Assembly: GCF_022836495.1 (NCBI RefSeq)
Contig: NZ_BQXM01000018.1
Location: forward strand, 1 to 64,000
DNA length: 64,000 nucleotides
DNA from: Desulforhabdus sp. TSK
GTDB lineage: Bacteria; Desulfobacterota; Syntrophobacteria; Syntrophobacterales; Syntrophobacteraceae
Direction of reading: 5' to 3'
The position numbers and the translations under genes were made by a program. This document shows, in pieces, positions 25,701 to 34,594 of the stretch (position 1 is the stretch's first letter; every line of letters begins with the position of its first letter). The notes under the pieces were generated by a model. It saw only the letters and a list, made by a program, of their open reading frames with translations, did not search any database and was not told the DNA's origin.

Positions 25701-26809
25701 TTCTTCATGGGTTTGGAAGGCATATGGTGATCCGAGGAGGGCGCCTGGCTGTTCGGGTATATCTTGCCAGGATCTCCAATCGGCCTACCGAGGTCTTCGA
25801 TCGGTTCTTCCAAAGCGAGCAACGAGATGGGATGATCCGATTCGTGCGCATTCTGGATGATTCGATCTGTGTGAAAGCGGATGACATCCGCCAACTGGAG
25901 CGTTTCATTCTGGAGGTGAGCCGGTCGGAGCTTCCCGAAAGGTTTGTGTATTTCTTTTTTGGAACCAGGCTCTTGTACTATGTGGGCGTTGGAGATTTCG
26001 CCCTGGTGGAAGACGTGCTGGCGCGACTCTACCAAAATCTTTCTCATACCACTCGGGACCTTATACCGGCGGTCATCGCTCTCATCCATCGGGTGCATCC
26101 TACGGAGGAGTCCTTCCGGTTGCTGGAGAACATGAGTTGGAAAATTCTTCGCAACGACCGGGCCTACCTGCTGAGAGGCGGACATGAAGAAAATGACATG
26201 TATTATCCTCTGACACCGGTCGGGAGAGCCTCTGCCGAACGACAGGGTTCTCAGGCCTCCCCCATCCAGTTTTTTGTGGCAGCCATGGAAAACGCCGTCA
26301 CTGAAGAAGATTGGGGACTGATGAATCACCTTTTGAGGGAATTGGGAAACGTGGGAATCACCCATCCCGACAGTGTTCTTTTGACCTTGCAATCGGTAAA
26401 AGGCTTTCTCCGAGAAGAAACGAAAAAGACCCTCATTCGGAGTCTGACTTTGCTTCATATGATCCATCCTGAAAAAGTGGACGATTTTATGTTGCACCAC
26501 ATAGAAAGGGACCACCCTCATATACAGGATATTCAAATCGGAGTGCTCACCTATGAAGACGACGGAACGATGCAACGCCTGGTGGATTCTTCCGTTCTTT
26601 ATGACTTTTTTACCCTGATGTTCGTCCGGTCCGCAGCATTGCGGGGATATCTCATAGAACTGGCGAAGGACGCACAGCACTGTTCCAGTCTGGATGACCT
26701 TATCGGATATGGGCTCGAGAGGTTGGTCGAGTTGTGTTCCGGTTCAGATGCAGGCAAATCGGCTCCATGTGATTTGCGTGGTAAAGTTCAGATGTCATTG
26801 CGACGATAG
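22709..26809 (+). CDS. Lon-like domain fused to STAND/NACHT-type NTPase, 1366 aa
   Basis: A giant cytoplasmic protein. Residues 1-240 are helical. Residues about 290-400 resemble the Lon (S16) proteolytic domain: HESIGLSIALAAIAAYTG places S313 at the catalytic serine, followed by GSIAVTGQV and IIVPEENRPDIP. The expected catalytic lysine position (DIEEK, 351-355) seems to be Glu, so activity is doubtful. Residues 450-750 form a P-loop NTPase: Walker A GEAGMGKT (464-471), Walker B ILILDAVNE (D539), in STAND/NACHT style. Residues 750-1366 are helical, repeat-like, probably a sensor. ATG at 22709 follows GGAAGGAACTTGT. Confidence 0.75.
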   Translation: MSSSLSEKRIQLEKHLQCLDNPSCTPKQHFNRRKALEEFIEHTLHFLNSSLNGIYKNDDLLEVKHTLDTIRQTGFPAADAYLDLMGRVATARLNAHRELVLLVKKLRSMEFQICQDSNVLEVLWDLGNIHEKYVHSLTGKALFGEYREPGAPEPQSNLPHEVQEELEQFIEQGGLDCTERLTALFKVYFSYLESQEKSQTLEDIGRMVRHVLEDEGRTAEVNTLFIEKTVDPDGIALHRCAALDRVGVRLLDNGSGKITNSVDADVSMNDAVRNGLEAAMDCLRRTLHPNIHFAIFDYTWWIRDASKVYEHESIGLSIALAAIAAYTGVDVDGSIAVTGQVDSFGKTSRVDIEEKCQMEGHFLETIIVPEENRPDIPARLAAKVKTVRRLDEAMSIVLGEATIREMVLSRHKSSLRNLGRSVSDYFSLLPQSAYDRRAFVPRLEAMALVDRFLSDQPSCLILTGEAGMGKTWLLYELCHRYRAAGCHLYIRDPSQLTSFDHFMREFIEITDSTQDLYAVFSHLDQLAALAGKKTILILDAVNEVDQPHEWFRLIHNFVIKIQAFRHVKLIVGCKTHVWNGVQAALHQGRSLSADVYQVISLGEFSHMEFLELGERLTGTPIPLPAVCKYPFLTQILKILYLTPGRPIPPRVSILQLLREYVAFSIERLPDTRVLLDALISESWEGATSTVSNRSMGCSVSYEELASIYDRRIKGHVLSSLDELLEFAKAQSLLTETLTQSGPGVRFRFDWLAEYFLGEHLYRHAGRRGLSSSMLLLFLRNKHRSPYLEGAIKYACLLTNDPQILLEVARKLDHFDPTVISVCVAWHLENPVISVQLLHQMAGIKRRVFTTAKSTNPLTLYFQLIRIMTVQGRRKIARWFGRNRQKPRETESRYSLPLLALKVAFIIGFPCTEIFLACMVDRLKSDGFRRKALDNLGNLYSRSTPEQKSIILEKSFSCARAQTDMPTLSRLIYFMLRCYLESYTNPVIARKMREFLSILLHGFGRHMVIRGGRLAVRVYLARISNRPTEVFDRFFQSEQRDGMIRFVRILDDSICVKADDIRQLERFILEVSRSELPERFVYFFFGTRLLYYVGVGDFALVEDVLARLYQNLSHTTRDLIPAVIALIHRVHPTEESFRLLENMSWKILRNDRAYLLRGGHEENDMYYPLTPVGRASAERQGSQASPIQFFVAAMENAVTEEDWGLMNHLLRELGNVGITHPDSVLLTLQSVKGFLREETKKTLIRSLTLLHMIHPEKVDDFMLHHIERDHPHIQDIQIGVLTYEDDGTMQRLVDSSVLYDFFTLMFVRSAALRGYLIELAKDAQHCSSLDDLIGYGLERLVELCSGSDAGKSAPCDLRGKVQMSLRR

Positions 26810-26914
26810 GCATTTTTGCCCGCGATTTGCAGCATAGCCTCAACTATATTTTGCGCCAGGTAAGGTAATAAGTAGAGGACGGTTCTATCGAAAAACTGAT
26901 CTGAGGAGAGTTTC

Positions 26915-28003
26915 ATGAAATGTATTGATAAAGACTGTAACAGAGATATTCAGGACAGTTTGAAATTTTGTCCATATTGTGGAAGAAATCAGCAATTATC
27001 TGCCAAGAATGATCAACAGCCTGATGCGGCCTCTCAATCTTTCACCAAGGTTTATGATGCCCCACCGGTGATCGAAACTCTAAATCCAAAAGGGTTGGCT
27101 ACTTCAGTAAACAATAAAAGCTTGACTCAAGATATAACGTCTATCGAACCTAAAGAAATCATTTTGCGTGCAGGTGATAAGATTTGGCATTTCGAAGATC
27201 CGGAAGGTGAAGTAAAACTGGATGTTGAAAGACCTCTGATTGTACTTGACGAACAGACCATTCACCTAGCACACACAGATCGAGTATTGACATCCGAGGA
27301 ATTACTTCAAGATGTGAGGGATATTATTGAGAGCAAAGGCGTGCCTGTGGATGTGCTTTTGTGTCAAGCCAAGTGGATAAGTGATGACACCGAAGCACGT
27401 CCAAGACTCGTGGCTTCTCTGAGAAACCACCGTTTTAGTGATTTTAAAGTCATAATGGGCTTGGACTATCTGGGCAATTGGGCCAGCTTTCAACTTCAAG
27501 TCGCGAGGCAACCCGAAACCCTTCGGCCTCAAATACCCCCTACAGAAGGGAATGCCTTTTTTTTAAAGGTGGTTGGAATTTTAGTCATATTAGGAGGTGT
27601 CTATCTATTCAACTTTAAGGAAATGGGAACCAATAAGACAGTTTTTGGTGGGCAGTTACCTATTTCTATATTGTGTATACTTTTAGGAATCGGTGCATTC
27701 ATATGGAGCTTTTTCTTACGTTCGAAAGAGAAACGAGAAAAAGCAGCATGGGAAGAAAAGAAACGACTGGAGAAGGTCAATAAGTTTATTGACCGTTCGA
27801 CTCGATCTTTCAAAATTGACGACCTTCGCCTCTTTTCAGAATCTATGTGGCAGGTGTTTAAGGCAGTTTCGGATCGAATTGTCGAAACTGGGGCGAAAAT
27901 CGTGCGAATCGAAGGAGGTAAAGGTGATTATTTCCATTCATCTGGTATCGAAGAAACACCAACGACTCTGCGCAAATCCGATGCAGGCGAATTGGATGTG
28001 TAA
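26915..28003 (+). CDS. Zinc-ribbon membrane protein, 362 aa
   Basis: Residues 1-25 form a zinc ribbon (MKCIDKDC and FCPYCG). A cytoplasmic part follows to about residue 210, including SFTKVYDAPPVIETLNP and RHFE-type strands, then two membrane segments at about 213-230 and 248-268, and a charged C-terminal tail (SKEKREKAAWEEKKRLEKVN). ATG at 26915 follows GAGGAGAGTTTC. AT-richer than the preceding gene. The combination of N-terminal zinc ribbon and later membrane spans recurs in three other proteins here. Function unknown. Confidence 0.7.
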   Translation: MKCIDKDCNRDIQDSLKFCPYCGRNQQLSAKNDQQPDAASQSFTKVYDAPPVIETLNPKGLATSVNNKSLTQDITSIEPKEIILRAGDKIWHFEDPEGEVKLDVERPLIVLDEQTIHLAHTDRVLTSEELLQDVRDIIESKGVPVDVLLCQAKWISDDTEARPRLVASLRNHRFSDFKVIMGLDYLGNWASFQLQVARQPETLRPQIPPTEGNAFFLKVVGILVILGGVYLFNFKEMGTNKTVFGGQLPISILCILLGIGAFIWSFFLRSKEKREKAAWEEKKRLEKVNKFIDRSTRSFKIDDLRLFSESMWQVFKAVSDRIVETGAKIVRIEGGKGDYFHSSGIEETPTTLRKSDAGELDV

Positions 28004-28120
28004 GGAAAAAGCCGCAAACCTTCTGACATCATCGGCAGTCGATCCATTTTGAGAATCGATCCTTATATGGGCATGACTCACATGTCCTATCCTGCACGCT
28101 AATGTACTTGAGGGATCACG

Positions 28121-30877
28121 ATGGGAACAGTTCCGACTAACCAATGTCATCCAGTCATCCAGTGCCCCATTGCCTATTGGCATGGGGCTCGAGAACCGGG
28201 TCATGCGGGCGTATCACGCGTGGACGGTTACTCTGCCTTTGTTTGCTACGAAATACCAGCCCTGCCTGACTTTAGCTCACCGCGATTTGCTGATTTGTCG
28301 AGACTCGATGATACAGCACGTGTCAAAAAGGTCGGCGAGCGGCAAGCAGGATTTATCAGCACGCTCCATGTGTTAGGTCCAGGCGTTGCTGTGAGTCTCC
28401 GCTATTTGTTGGAGCGGGGGCAAAGTGGAATGAACAAAAGGATCAGACTATTTCTTGTTGGTAGGGCATTTGCTTTCGACAGTTCCGAGGCGAAACACAA
28501 GGCACGACAGTTTTGTGATCTGGTGGAAAGCGGTTTCCCCATGGAATATTATCCTCTCATTCCTATCAATGACCCGACCATCCTCAAAACAGTGGGATGT
28601 GGCGATCTTGATGACTATGGAGCAATTGCAGAAATACTTAAACCCGAACTGAATATTCCAGCTCATCACCAATTTGAGGTTTGCGGATTTCGAAATTTCT
28701 ACGTCACCTCGTCCCTGACGCCGTTGGAGCACGGCGCCCTTGAGTTGTGCCGAACTCTCATACATTACCCAACGACAGAACGTGCCGTGGTGGATTGCTG
28801 TATCACACCCACCCCGGCGATGACTGAGGCTGAAGCTGCACATGCGGTTCGATTGACTCAGCTTGCCGAAAAGTGGAGCAGAGATCAACGCAAAGAGGTG
28901 GGTGGCGGTCTTTTTTCCGACCCTATGTCTATCGAGATTGCTGCAGATCCAAATGCACGGTGGGTAAACGAGGCTTTGTCCCGCACGAAAGAGCGTTATT
29001 CTCAGCCTGATGCACGATATTTTGTCTATGCCTGTCGCGTCCTTGCCGACTCAGAGGATGCTGCAAGGGCCATTGCGGCAACTTGGGCATCTTTTGCGGC
29101 ACAGCGTGATGCAGGAATCTCGATCATCAGTTGTGCTGCGAGCGATGGATCCTTCAGTCGTGCTGTCAATGCTGTTCGCAATCTCATTGTCAGTCCATCA
29201 GTCTATCGCAAGGACATCTGGAATGAACCTGACGCACCGGAAACGTTAAGACGCCTGCATCGCATGGCGGATGTGAAAGAGCTTTCCACCTTCTTTCGCC
29301 TGCCGATTCCCGGAGCGACTGGGTGCCCTGGAATCATGACCGACTACGGGCTTTCAAAGGGGCCTTCCGCTACTTCGGTAACATCGAAACCGGCAATCGA
29401 GATGGGTCAAGTTTTCGAAAATGGACGTACCAATGGCCGAGTACTGAACTTGGAGCTTCCCGAACTCACTAAGCACTGCCTCATCGTTGGTACTCCAGGG
29501 TCGGGGAAAACCACGCTCTCCTTTTCGCTACTCACTCAGCTATGGGAGAAACACCGCATACCTTTTGTGGTGTTGGAGCCGGCCAAGACAGAGTACCGGG
29601 CACTGAAGCGACTTGCTGCTTTCCGGGATGATCTACTGATTTTCACGGTCGGCAATGAACGTGTGTCGCCATTCCGCTTCAATCCATTGGAGCCTATGGA
29701 TGGCGTCGAATTGAGTGAGCACATCTCTACCCTGAAGACTTGTTTTAAGGCCGCTTTCTCTCTTTTCGATCCCCTTCCAATGATTCTATCCGATGCGCTA
29801 CAGGGTGCCTACGAAGAACTCGGATGGTCTCTATACGATCTGGGTGGCGAAAACCCGGAAGCCGGCATCCCTACTCTCGACGCGTTGCTCCGCCAAGCCC
29901 TGGCAGTATTGGATACCAGAGATTACAAGGGAGAGGTTAGCGGCAACCTGAGGGGCGCAATTCAAACTCGTCTTGGGTCGCTTATCAATGGACCGAAGGG
30001 CCGCTGCTTCAATACGGTACAGTCCGTTCCCGTCACCGAGTGGATGAAAAGGCCGGTCATCTTTGAGCTGGACGCTCTCAATCTCGAAGAAAAGGCCCTC
30101 ATGATGATGTTCATTCTCACGCAAATCAGGGCCTATGCCAAGGTGACTCCCCGCTCTAACGGAAAGCCCCTTAGACATGTGGTGTTAGTTGAAGAGGCAC
30201 ACAATGTCATTCCACGACGCAGGGGAGGAGGGACATCGGACAGCCGGGCCGACCCGCAGGCGGAGGCGACACAGTTCTTTACGAGTATGCTCGCCGAGAT
30301 GCGTGCGCTTGGGGAGGGAATGTTGGTATGTGACCAACTCCCTACCGCTGTGGCGGAAGAGGCCGTCAAATTGACGGACATAAAAGTGATGCACCGGATT
30401 GTCAGTGCCGACGATCGAGTGGAACTGGGCGCGTCCATGATCATGAACGCCGGGCAGATAGAACAGGCTGCTCTTCTCGAGCCTGGGTATAGTTTTGTCT
30501 TTAAGACAGGTAGTGCGAAGCCTGACCTGGTAAAAGAAATCAACTTCAAATTGGAGCATGGCGAAACAGATCGAGCCATTGAGAATGCTCAGGTCACCGA
30601 GTGGATGCGGCCGGTGCTTTCTTCGGAATGTTTTCGCAAGGCGTATCTTCCCTATGATCGTTGTGGTGAGGAATGCACTCTATGTGACTCGAAAACAAGG
30701 GAGAGAGCTGAACGACTTGTGAACGACCTCTTGAGGAAGAATCCCAAAATGACGGAATCTGACATTAGGCAAAAAATTGCCCGCATCCCGTTTGACCCAT
30801 CGCAGCCCAATGCATGGCACTGTATCAGCCTTCATTTCCATATGAAGCTACGGTCAAAAGGAGTCGGAGGAAATTAA
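28121..30877 (+). CDS. HerA-like P-loop ATPase, copy 1
   Basis: A 918-residue HerA/FtsK-type ATPase. The N-terminal 420 residues are a large accessory region. The ATPase core has Walker A GTPGSGKT (457-464), the HerA hallmark FVVLEPAKTEYRALKR, Walker B HVVLVEEAHNVIPR and a sensor region LVCDQLPTAVAEEAVK. A C-terminal CGEECTLC motif adds a metal-site candidate. HerA ATPases form hexameric DNA translocases; several bacterial defence systems use them with a nuclease. No NurA-type nuclease is adjacent. ATG at 28121 follows GAGGGATCACG. It couples to the ParB-like gene with 2 bases between stop and start. Confidence 0.85.
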   Translation: MGTVPTNQCHPVIQCPIAYWHGAREPGHAGVSRVDGYSAFVCYEIPALPDFSSPRFADLSRLDDTARVKKVGERQAGFISTLHVLGPGVAVSLRYLLERGQSGMNKRIRLFLVGRAFAFDSSEAKHKARQFCDLVESGFPMEYYPLIPINDPTILKTVGCGDLDDYGAIAEILKPELNIPAHHQFEVCGFRNFYVTSSLTPLEHGALELCRTLIHYPTTERAVVDCCITPTPAMTEAEAAHAVRLTQLAEKWSRDQRKEVGGGLFSDPMSIEIAADPNARWVNEALSRTKERYSQPDARYFVYACRVLADSEDAARAIAATWASFAAQRDAGISIISCAASDGSFSRAVNAVRNLIVSPSVYRKDIWNEPDAPETLRRLHRMADVKELSTFFRLPIPGATGCPGIMTDYGLSKGPSATSVTSKPAIEMGQVFENGRTNGRVLNLELPELTKHCLIVGTPGSGKTTLSFSLLTQLWEKHRIPFVVLEPAKTEYRALKRLAAFRDDLLIFTVGNERVSPFRFNPLEPMDGVELSEHISTLKTCFKAAFSLFDPLPMILSDALQGAYEELGWSLYDLGGENPEAGIPTLDALLRQALAVLDTRDYKGEVSGNLRGAIQTRLGSLINGPKGRCFNTVQSVPVTEWMKRPVIFELDALNLEEKALMMMFILTQIRAYAKVTPRSNGKPLRHVVLVEEAHNVIPRRRGGGTSDSRADPQAEATQFFTSMLAEMRALGEGMLVCDQLPTAVAEEAVKLTDIKVMHRIVSADDRVELGASMIMNAGQIEQAALLEPGYSFVFKTGSAKPDLVKEINFKLEHGETDRAIENAQVTEWMRPVLSSECFRKAYLPYDRCGEECTLCDSKTRERAERLVNDLLRKNPKMTESDIRQKIARIPFDPSQPNAWHCISLHFHMKLRSKGVGGN

Positions 30878-30879
30878 TC

Positions 30880-31812
30880 ATGATCCGGGAGGGCGGAGAG
30901 CGTTGCTGGAAAACGAGTTGGCAATGGATTGCCCCCTTTGAACCGGAAGATGTAGCAGAGGGGCTTCATTGGAACAAGATTTCGCCCAAGGAGGTGGGGG
31001 AAAGTCTTGATGTACTGGAAAAGATGAAACCTTATCTGGGTGACATCACGAGACTGGATGAACGAGATGTAGCGTTAAAACGAGAGGCATTACGCAATAT
31101 CAAAGGGCAGTCCGGAGAGAGGATTTTTAGCGATCGTGACCTTGGCTTTTATGACCTTTACTTTGGTTCGGCTCGGATTCGGGTGGATCGGCTGCCTTCA
31201 GGATTAGATATCACTAACGGCAGGCATCGGATCGAGCATGCCCGTTTTCTCGGCATCAAGAGCATACCGGCACTCGTCAGCGAACGCGTCGACTCAGATG
31301 ATATTGAAACGCGACAGGAGAAGGTCATGAGAGAAGGTGGAGACATCAGAGAACTGATAGATGAGGCTGGCGAGCAGGAAAGCGAGGCTCAGGAGCTAAA
31401 GAAGGAAGCAGAGGAGCACAAAGAGCAGGTCGAGCGGCTGAAAAAAACTCTTCAACAGGTCCGAGAGGCACAGTCTTCACTTGCCACTGATTCAATGAAA
31501 AATGCGGAGGGTGATGTCGATGAAGCGCTGAGTCGTTCGGAACGTAAACTTGAGGATGTACGCAAAAGAAAGGCGGAGCTGACAAAGGAAAATCAGGAAA
31601 TTCACGGACGCATAAAACAAGCGAACAACGAGAGAAGTGCTGTTCGAAGCGATGTCGCCAACAATATTGCTTCTTCAGGTCACATGAGTGATTCTGTCAG
31701 GGAGATGTGGAATGTCATTCAAAATGACATAGAAGCCGATCTGGCAGAACTGGCAACTGCAGAAGGCGATATTGTCAAAGCTCAAAAAGCCATTGAAGAA
31801 ATAGATGTTTAG
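30880..31812 (+). CDS. ParB/Srx-like domain protein with long coiled coil
   Basis: A 310-residue protein. Residues about 60-135 hold a ParB/sulfiredoxin-like core, best seen in the motif LDITNGRHRIEHARFLGIKS followed by IPALVSERV, which fits the GxHR box used by ParB-fold nucleotide-dependent enzymes. Residues 150-310 are a long coiled coil (SEAQELKKEAEEHKEQVERL onward). ATG at 30880 follows GGAGGAAATTAATC and begins 2 bases after the HerA-like gene stop. Possible roles are DNA or nucleotide binding and a physical tether for the HerA hexamer; both are inference. Confidence 0.7.
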   Translation: MIREGGERCWKTSWQWIAPFEPEDVAEGLHWNKISPKEVGESLDVLEKMKPYLGDITRLDERDVALKREALRNIKGQSGERIFSDRDLGFYDLYFGSARIRVDRLPSGLDITNGRHRIEHARFLGIKSIPALVSERVDSDDIETRQEKVMREGGDIRELIDEAGEQESEAQELKKEAEEHKEQVERLKKTLQQVREAQSSLATDSMKNAEGDVDEALSRSERKLEDVRKRKAELTKENQEIHGRIKQANNERSAVRSDVANNIASSGHMSDSVREMWNVIQNDIEADLAELATAEGDIVKAQKAIEEIDV

Positions 31813-31882
31813 CAGCTGGCCTGCCGTGCAGAAAACCACATCGCGATCATAGTAAGGGTATTCGCTACAACAGGATGAAACC

Positions 31883-34129
31883 ATGAAATACTGCTCGAAG
31901 TGCTTGATTCAGTTTGATTCCAGCTATGTGTTTTGTACGGAGTGTGGTGGTCCTCTGATCGTGGATACTGCCGTGCAAGAAAGCACAAACATTAAGACCA
32001 AGCGGTGCCCATCCTGTAAATTATCTAATAATATTGAGTACATTTATTGTGCGCACTGTGGGAGTCCATTGGCAGGCGAAGAACCCACGAAACCAACAAG
32101 GAAGGAACCAACCCCCGATATTGGTTTATCGGACATCATTGCAGATCTCGAAGATCCTCTGAGCGAGGAAGAGTTTGGGGCAAGCCCTCGGACCGGAACC
32201 ATGGCTGGTACCGATTCTCAAGGCGTGCAGTTGAAACCGACCCCGCCCCAATGTTTTCCTGTTACTGTGACTACTATTGGATTCTTTCTTGATAAGTGGC
32301 GCGAATTGTCAAAGATTCGCATGCTTGTGATAACAGGAGTATCTGCTGCCGTTGTTGTTCTGGCGGTGACTTTTTTGTTGGTTCGAACGAACGACAAAGA
32401 GCGGATGGTAGCCTATAATCCGACTCGAGATATTTCGATATCCAGTGACCAACCACCCGTGCAAACTGGAGAACAAGGTTCAAGCCCAACGACATCTACA
32501 GCTTTAGAGAGAATAGGCTCCCAGGCGGTCTGGAATCCTCCAGAAGGTGAAGGGACATGGAGGGAGATCCATGAAAAGTGCCAGGGCAAGAACGGCGGCT
32601 ACGATGTGTCCTGCATAGAATCGATGATGCGTGAAATGGGTGCCTCCGTGGAGGCTATCAACGTTACCAGACTCATGAAGTCTACAAGAAAAAGTGATGC
32701 CGATGCGGTTTATATGAGCGAATTCAGAAAGATGGGTAAGGTCGATCTGGCGCGAATCGTTGCTCCTGTGTGGAATGATCCGAATACTTCCGAATTTGTT
32801 TTGGTCAACGGCACGCCTGAGATTGTTCCGCTTTGGGATAATGTCAGGAATACGGATATCAGCAAGGACCGCCTTTACCCATCCCTCGTAAAGAGATTTC
32901 CCAAAATGGAGATATGGCCAATACATGAGTTTGTTGGCATGCAGCAATTTCAGCAACAAGGGCAAAGATTCGTGTTCAGCTTTGCCCTCTTGAATGGCTG
33001 CCATGCTTGTGAGAAAGCTGGGGGAGCCGAAATCGCATTCGATTTCGATTCGTCTGGAAAGTTTGTCGGAACGAGGTTGATACGACTGGTGGGGCCTGAA
33101 GCAGCAGTTTCCCAAACAGAGCCCCGAATGCAATCCGCCGCTTCGAGCAGTCCTGACGGCAGTGTTGACCAGATCGCACCAATTCCCGTGCATTCAATCG
33201 ACACAGAGTACGTCATGGAGAGTAACAATTTGTCGAATCCCCAACAGAGTTATGTCGCCGAGAGGAAAATCACCTCCGTCGAGCCTGATCGAATCAGAGT
33301 CTCCATGCGGAACCTCAATAGTGGCTATGTTCGCACTCTCGAATACGACCACCAGTGGAATCTGATATCTTCGAGGGGTGCCGCCGGAGAAGGCTCTGAT
33401 TATTCGCCGCCGATCAAGTACTATGACTTTCCTCTACAACGCGGCAAGCGCTGGTCGAGTGTTTCGACAGAGCGCAACATGAAGACCGGGGAGTTGCGCG
33501 AACACAGGATATCGGCAGAAGTTGGGGGATGGGAAACGGTATCGGTGCCTGCAGGAACATTTCAGGCAATCAAGGTCATGATCGACAACGAGGTCAAGGA
33601 CCTCCAAACCGGCCAGACCACATCGGGGACCGATACTTCATGGTATGCGCCTGCAGTCAAACGATCTGTCAAATCAGAAATGACCCTCTACAATAGTCGA
33701 GAGGGGCGAGATGATCTCCAAACTTTACAGCTTATGAGCTATTCCTTCAAACCAGCTCCAGTTCAAGAACCTAATATCGCACCTGTTGTGCCCGCCCCTC
33801 TTGTCTTGCCACTTTCTTTGAAAGCGCAGGTTGAGAAAGAGTTGGTCGCTAAAGGATTTCCTGGTGTTATTGTTTTAGGGATAGAGAGCGGAAATGTCAG
33901 CATCTCGGGGACTGAAAAATATCCTAAACAGGCCGGAAACATTTCTAGAATCATATCGAAAGTGCCTGGTGTGGCCGACGTCAGGATTGTCTTAACCCCT
34001 TCGCCCCAGCGTAGCATAGAGGTACGGGATGATGCGCCTAAGAATCAGTTTAAGAGCGCAAGTCCCAAGGAGTCAAGGCCTGCAAGCAGGAGAGGGGCGT
34101 CAATAGCTCCGCCGTCCAGGGACTTCTGA
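31883..34129 (+). CDS. Double zinc-ribbon, single-span protein with DUF3108-like and BON domains
   Basis: A 748-residue protein. Two zinc ribbons at the N-terminus (CSKC-CTEC and CPSC-CAHC, residues 4-65), one membrane span at about 146-168, then a large presumably periplasmic part. Residues about 205-410 are an unknown domain with a GCHACEKAGG motif. Residues about 430-610 resemble a lipoprotein-like beta domain (IDTEYVMESNN to WYAPAVKRSVKSE). A BON domain lies near the C-terminus (LKAQVEKELVAKGFPGV to KVPGVADVRIVL). BON domains usually bind membranes in the periplasm. This would span the inner membrane and couple a cytoplasmic zinc ribbon to the envelope. Confidence 0.7.
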   Translation: MKYCSKCLIQFDSSYVFCTECGGPLIVDTAVQESTNIKTKRCPSCKLSNNIEYIYCAHCGSPLAGEEPTKPTRKEPTPDIGLSDIIADLEDPLSEEEFGASPRTGTMAGTDSQGVQLKPTPPQCFPVTVTTIGFFLDKWRELSKIRMLVITGVSAAVVVLAVTFLLVRTNDKERMVAYNPTRDISISSDQPPVQTGEQGSSPTTSTALERIGSQAVWNPPEGEGTWREIHEKCQGKNGGYDVSCIESMMREMGASVEAINVTRLMKSTRKSDADAVYMSEFRKMGKVDLARIVAPVWNDPNTSEFVLVNGTPEIVPLWDNVRNTDISKDRLYPSLVKRFPKMEIWPIHEFVGMQQFQQQGQRFVFSFALLNGCHACEKAGGAEIAFDFDSSGKFVGTRLIRLVGPEAAVSQTEPRMQSAASSSPDGSVDQIAPIPVHSIDTEYVMESNNLSNPQQSYVAERKITSVEPDRIRVSMRNLNSGYVRTLEYDHQWNLISSRGAAGEGSDYSPPIKYYDFPLQRGKRWSSVSTERNMKTGELREHRISAEVGGWETVSVPAGTFQAIKVMIDNEVKDLQTGQTTSGTDTSWYAPAVKRSVKSEMTLYNSREGRDDLQTLQLMSYSFKPAPVQEPNIAPVVPAPLVLPLSLKAQVEKELVAKGFPGVIVLGIESGNVSISGTEKYPKQAGNISRIISKVPGVADVRIVLTPSPQRSIEVRDDAPKNQFKSASPKESRPASRRGASIAPPSRDF

Positions 34130-34224
34130 TTGACTTTCTCGAATCTCCAGTGTCGGGAAGTTGTCGCTCGATGGAAACACTCTTCCTTCCATGAAGTATT
34201 GAATATGAAAGGATAAGTTTGCCA

Positions 34225-34377
34225 ATGGACGAGAAAGAAAAGGAATCCAACTTCTTTAGGGATGTGTCTCCTTACTATAAAAAGATCATCGAGGAACGTG
34301 CAAAACGTGAGCGGGAGAGTGAAAACAAAAAAAGGCGAGAAAAAATCAAGGTCGTTCCCCCTGGCAAAAAGGACTGA
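34225..34377 (+). CDS. Very small basic protein, 50 aa
   Basis: A 50-codon frame starting at ATG 34225 (MDEKEKESNFFRDVSPYYKK) and ending at 34377. The protein is highly charged and mostly helical. An AAAGGA site lies 11 bases upstream, a slightly long spacing. It sits between the BON protein gene and a convergent minus-strand gene and would be the last gene of the 20.6-34.4 kb module. Support is coding-like sequence and ribosome site only. Confidence 0.45.
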   Translation: MDEKEKESNFFRDVSPYYKKIIEERAKRERESENKKRREKIKVVPPGKKD

Positions 34378-34381
34378 TCTG

Positions 34382-34579
34382 TTACTCTCTACTCACCATT
34401 GGTTTGCCCGAGGTCGGTTTTTGGCTTGGTAGGGCAAGGGGTCTTCTCGGCTCGAGGTGAGATTCCATCGATCGTTCACAGCACATGAAGATGAGCGTGG
34501 AAGGTTCATCCCCGGCCATGGGCAGAGTGGCCTTTTTGTGTTCGGTGAGCCACTCCGTCCATGATTCGAAAGCGATCAT
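34382..34579 (-). CDS. Possible small protein downstream of the lipoprotein gene
   Basis: A 65-codon minus-strand frame starting 15 bases after the lipoprotein stop. The sequence (FESWTEWLTEHKKATLPMAG) looks plausible but the ribosome site (GTGGA directly before the ATG) is poor and no family is recognised. It is the only frame filling this 217-base gap. Treat as doubtful. Confidence 0.3.
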   Translation of the reverse strand: MIAFESWTEWLTEHKKATLPMAGDEPSTLIFMCCERSMESHLEPRRPLALPSQKPTSGKPMVSRE

Positions 34580-34594
34580 TCCACAAGATCATCG

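Noticed and set aside
25058-26680. 540-codon minus-strand open frame opposite the Lon-STAND gene
   Set aside because: Antisense shadow of a clear 1366-aa gene; translated sequence is rich in His, Gln and Pro with no domain and no ribosome site. The same applies to the long antisense frames at 23459-24526, 15492-16787 and 56397-57389.
22709-26809. Active Lon protease
   Set aside because: The domain is Lon-like, but the Ser-Lys dyad seems incomplete and the usual Lon N-terminal domain and AAA+ order are absent.
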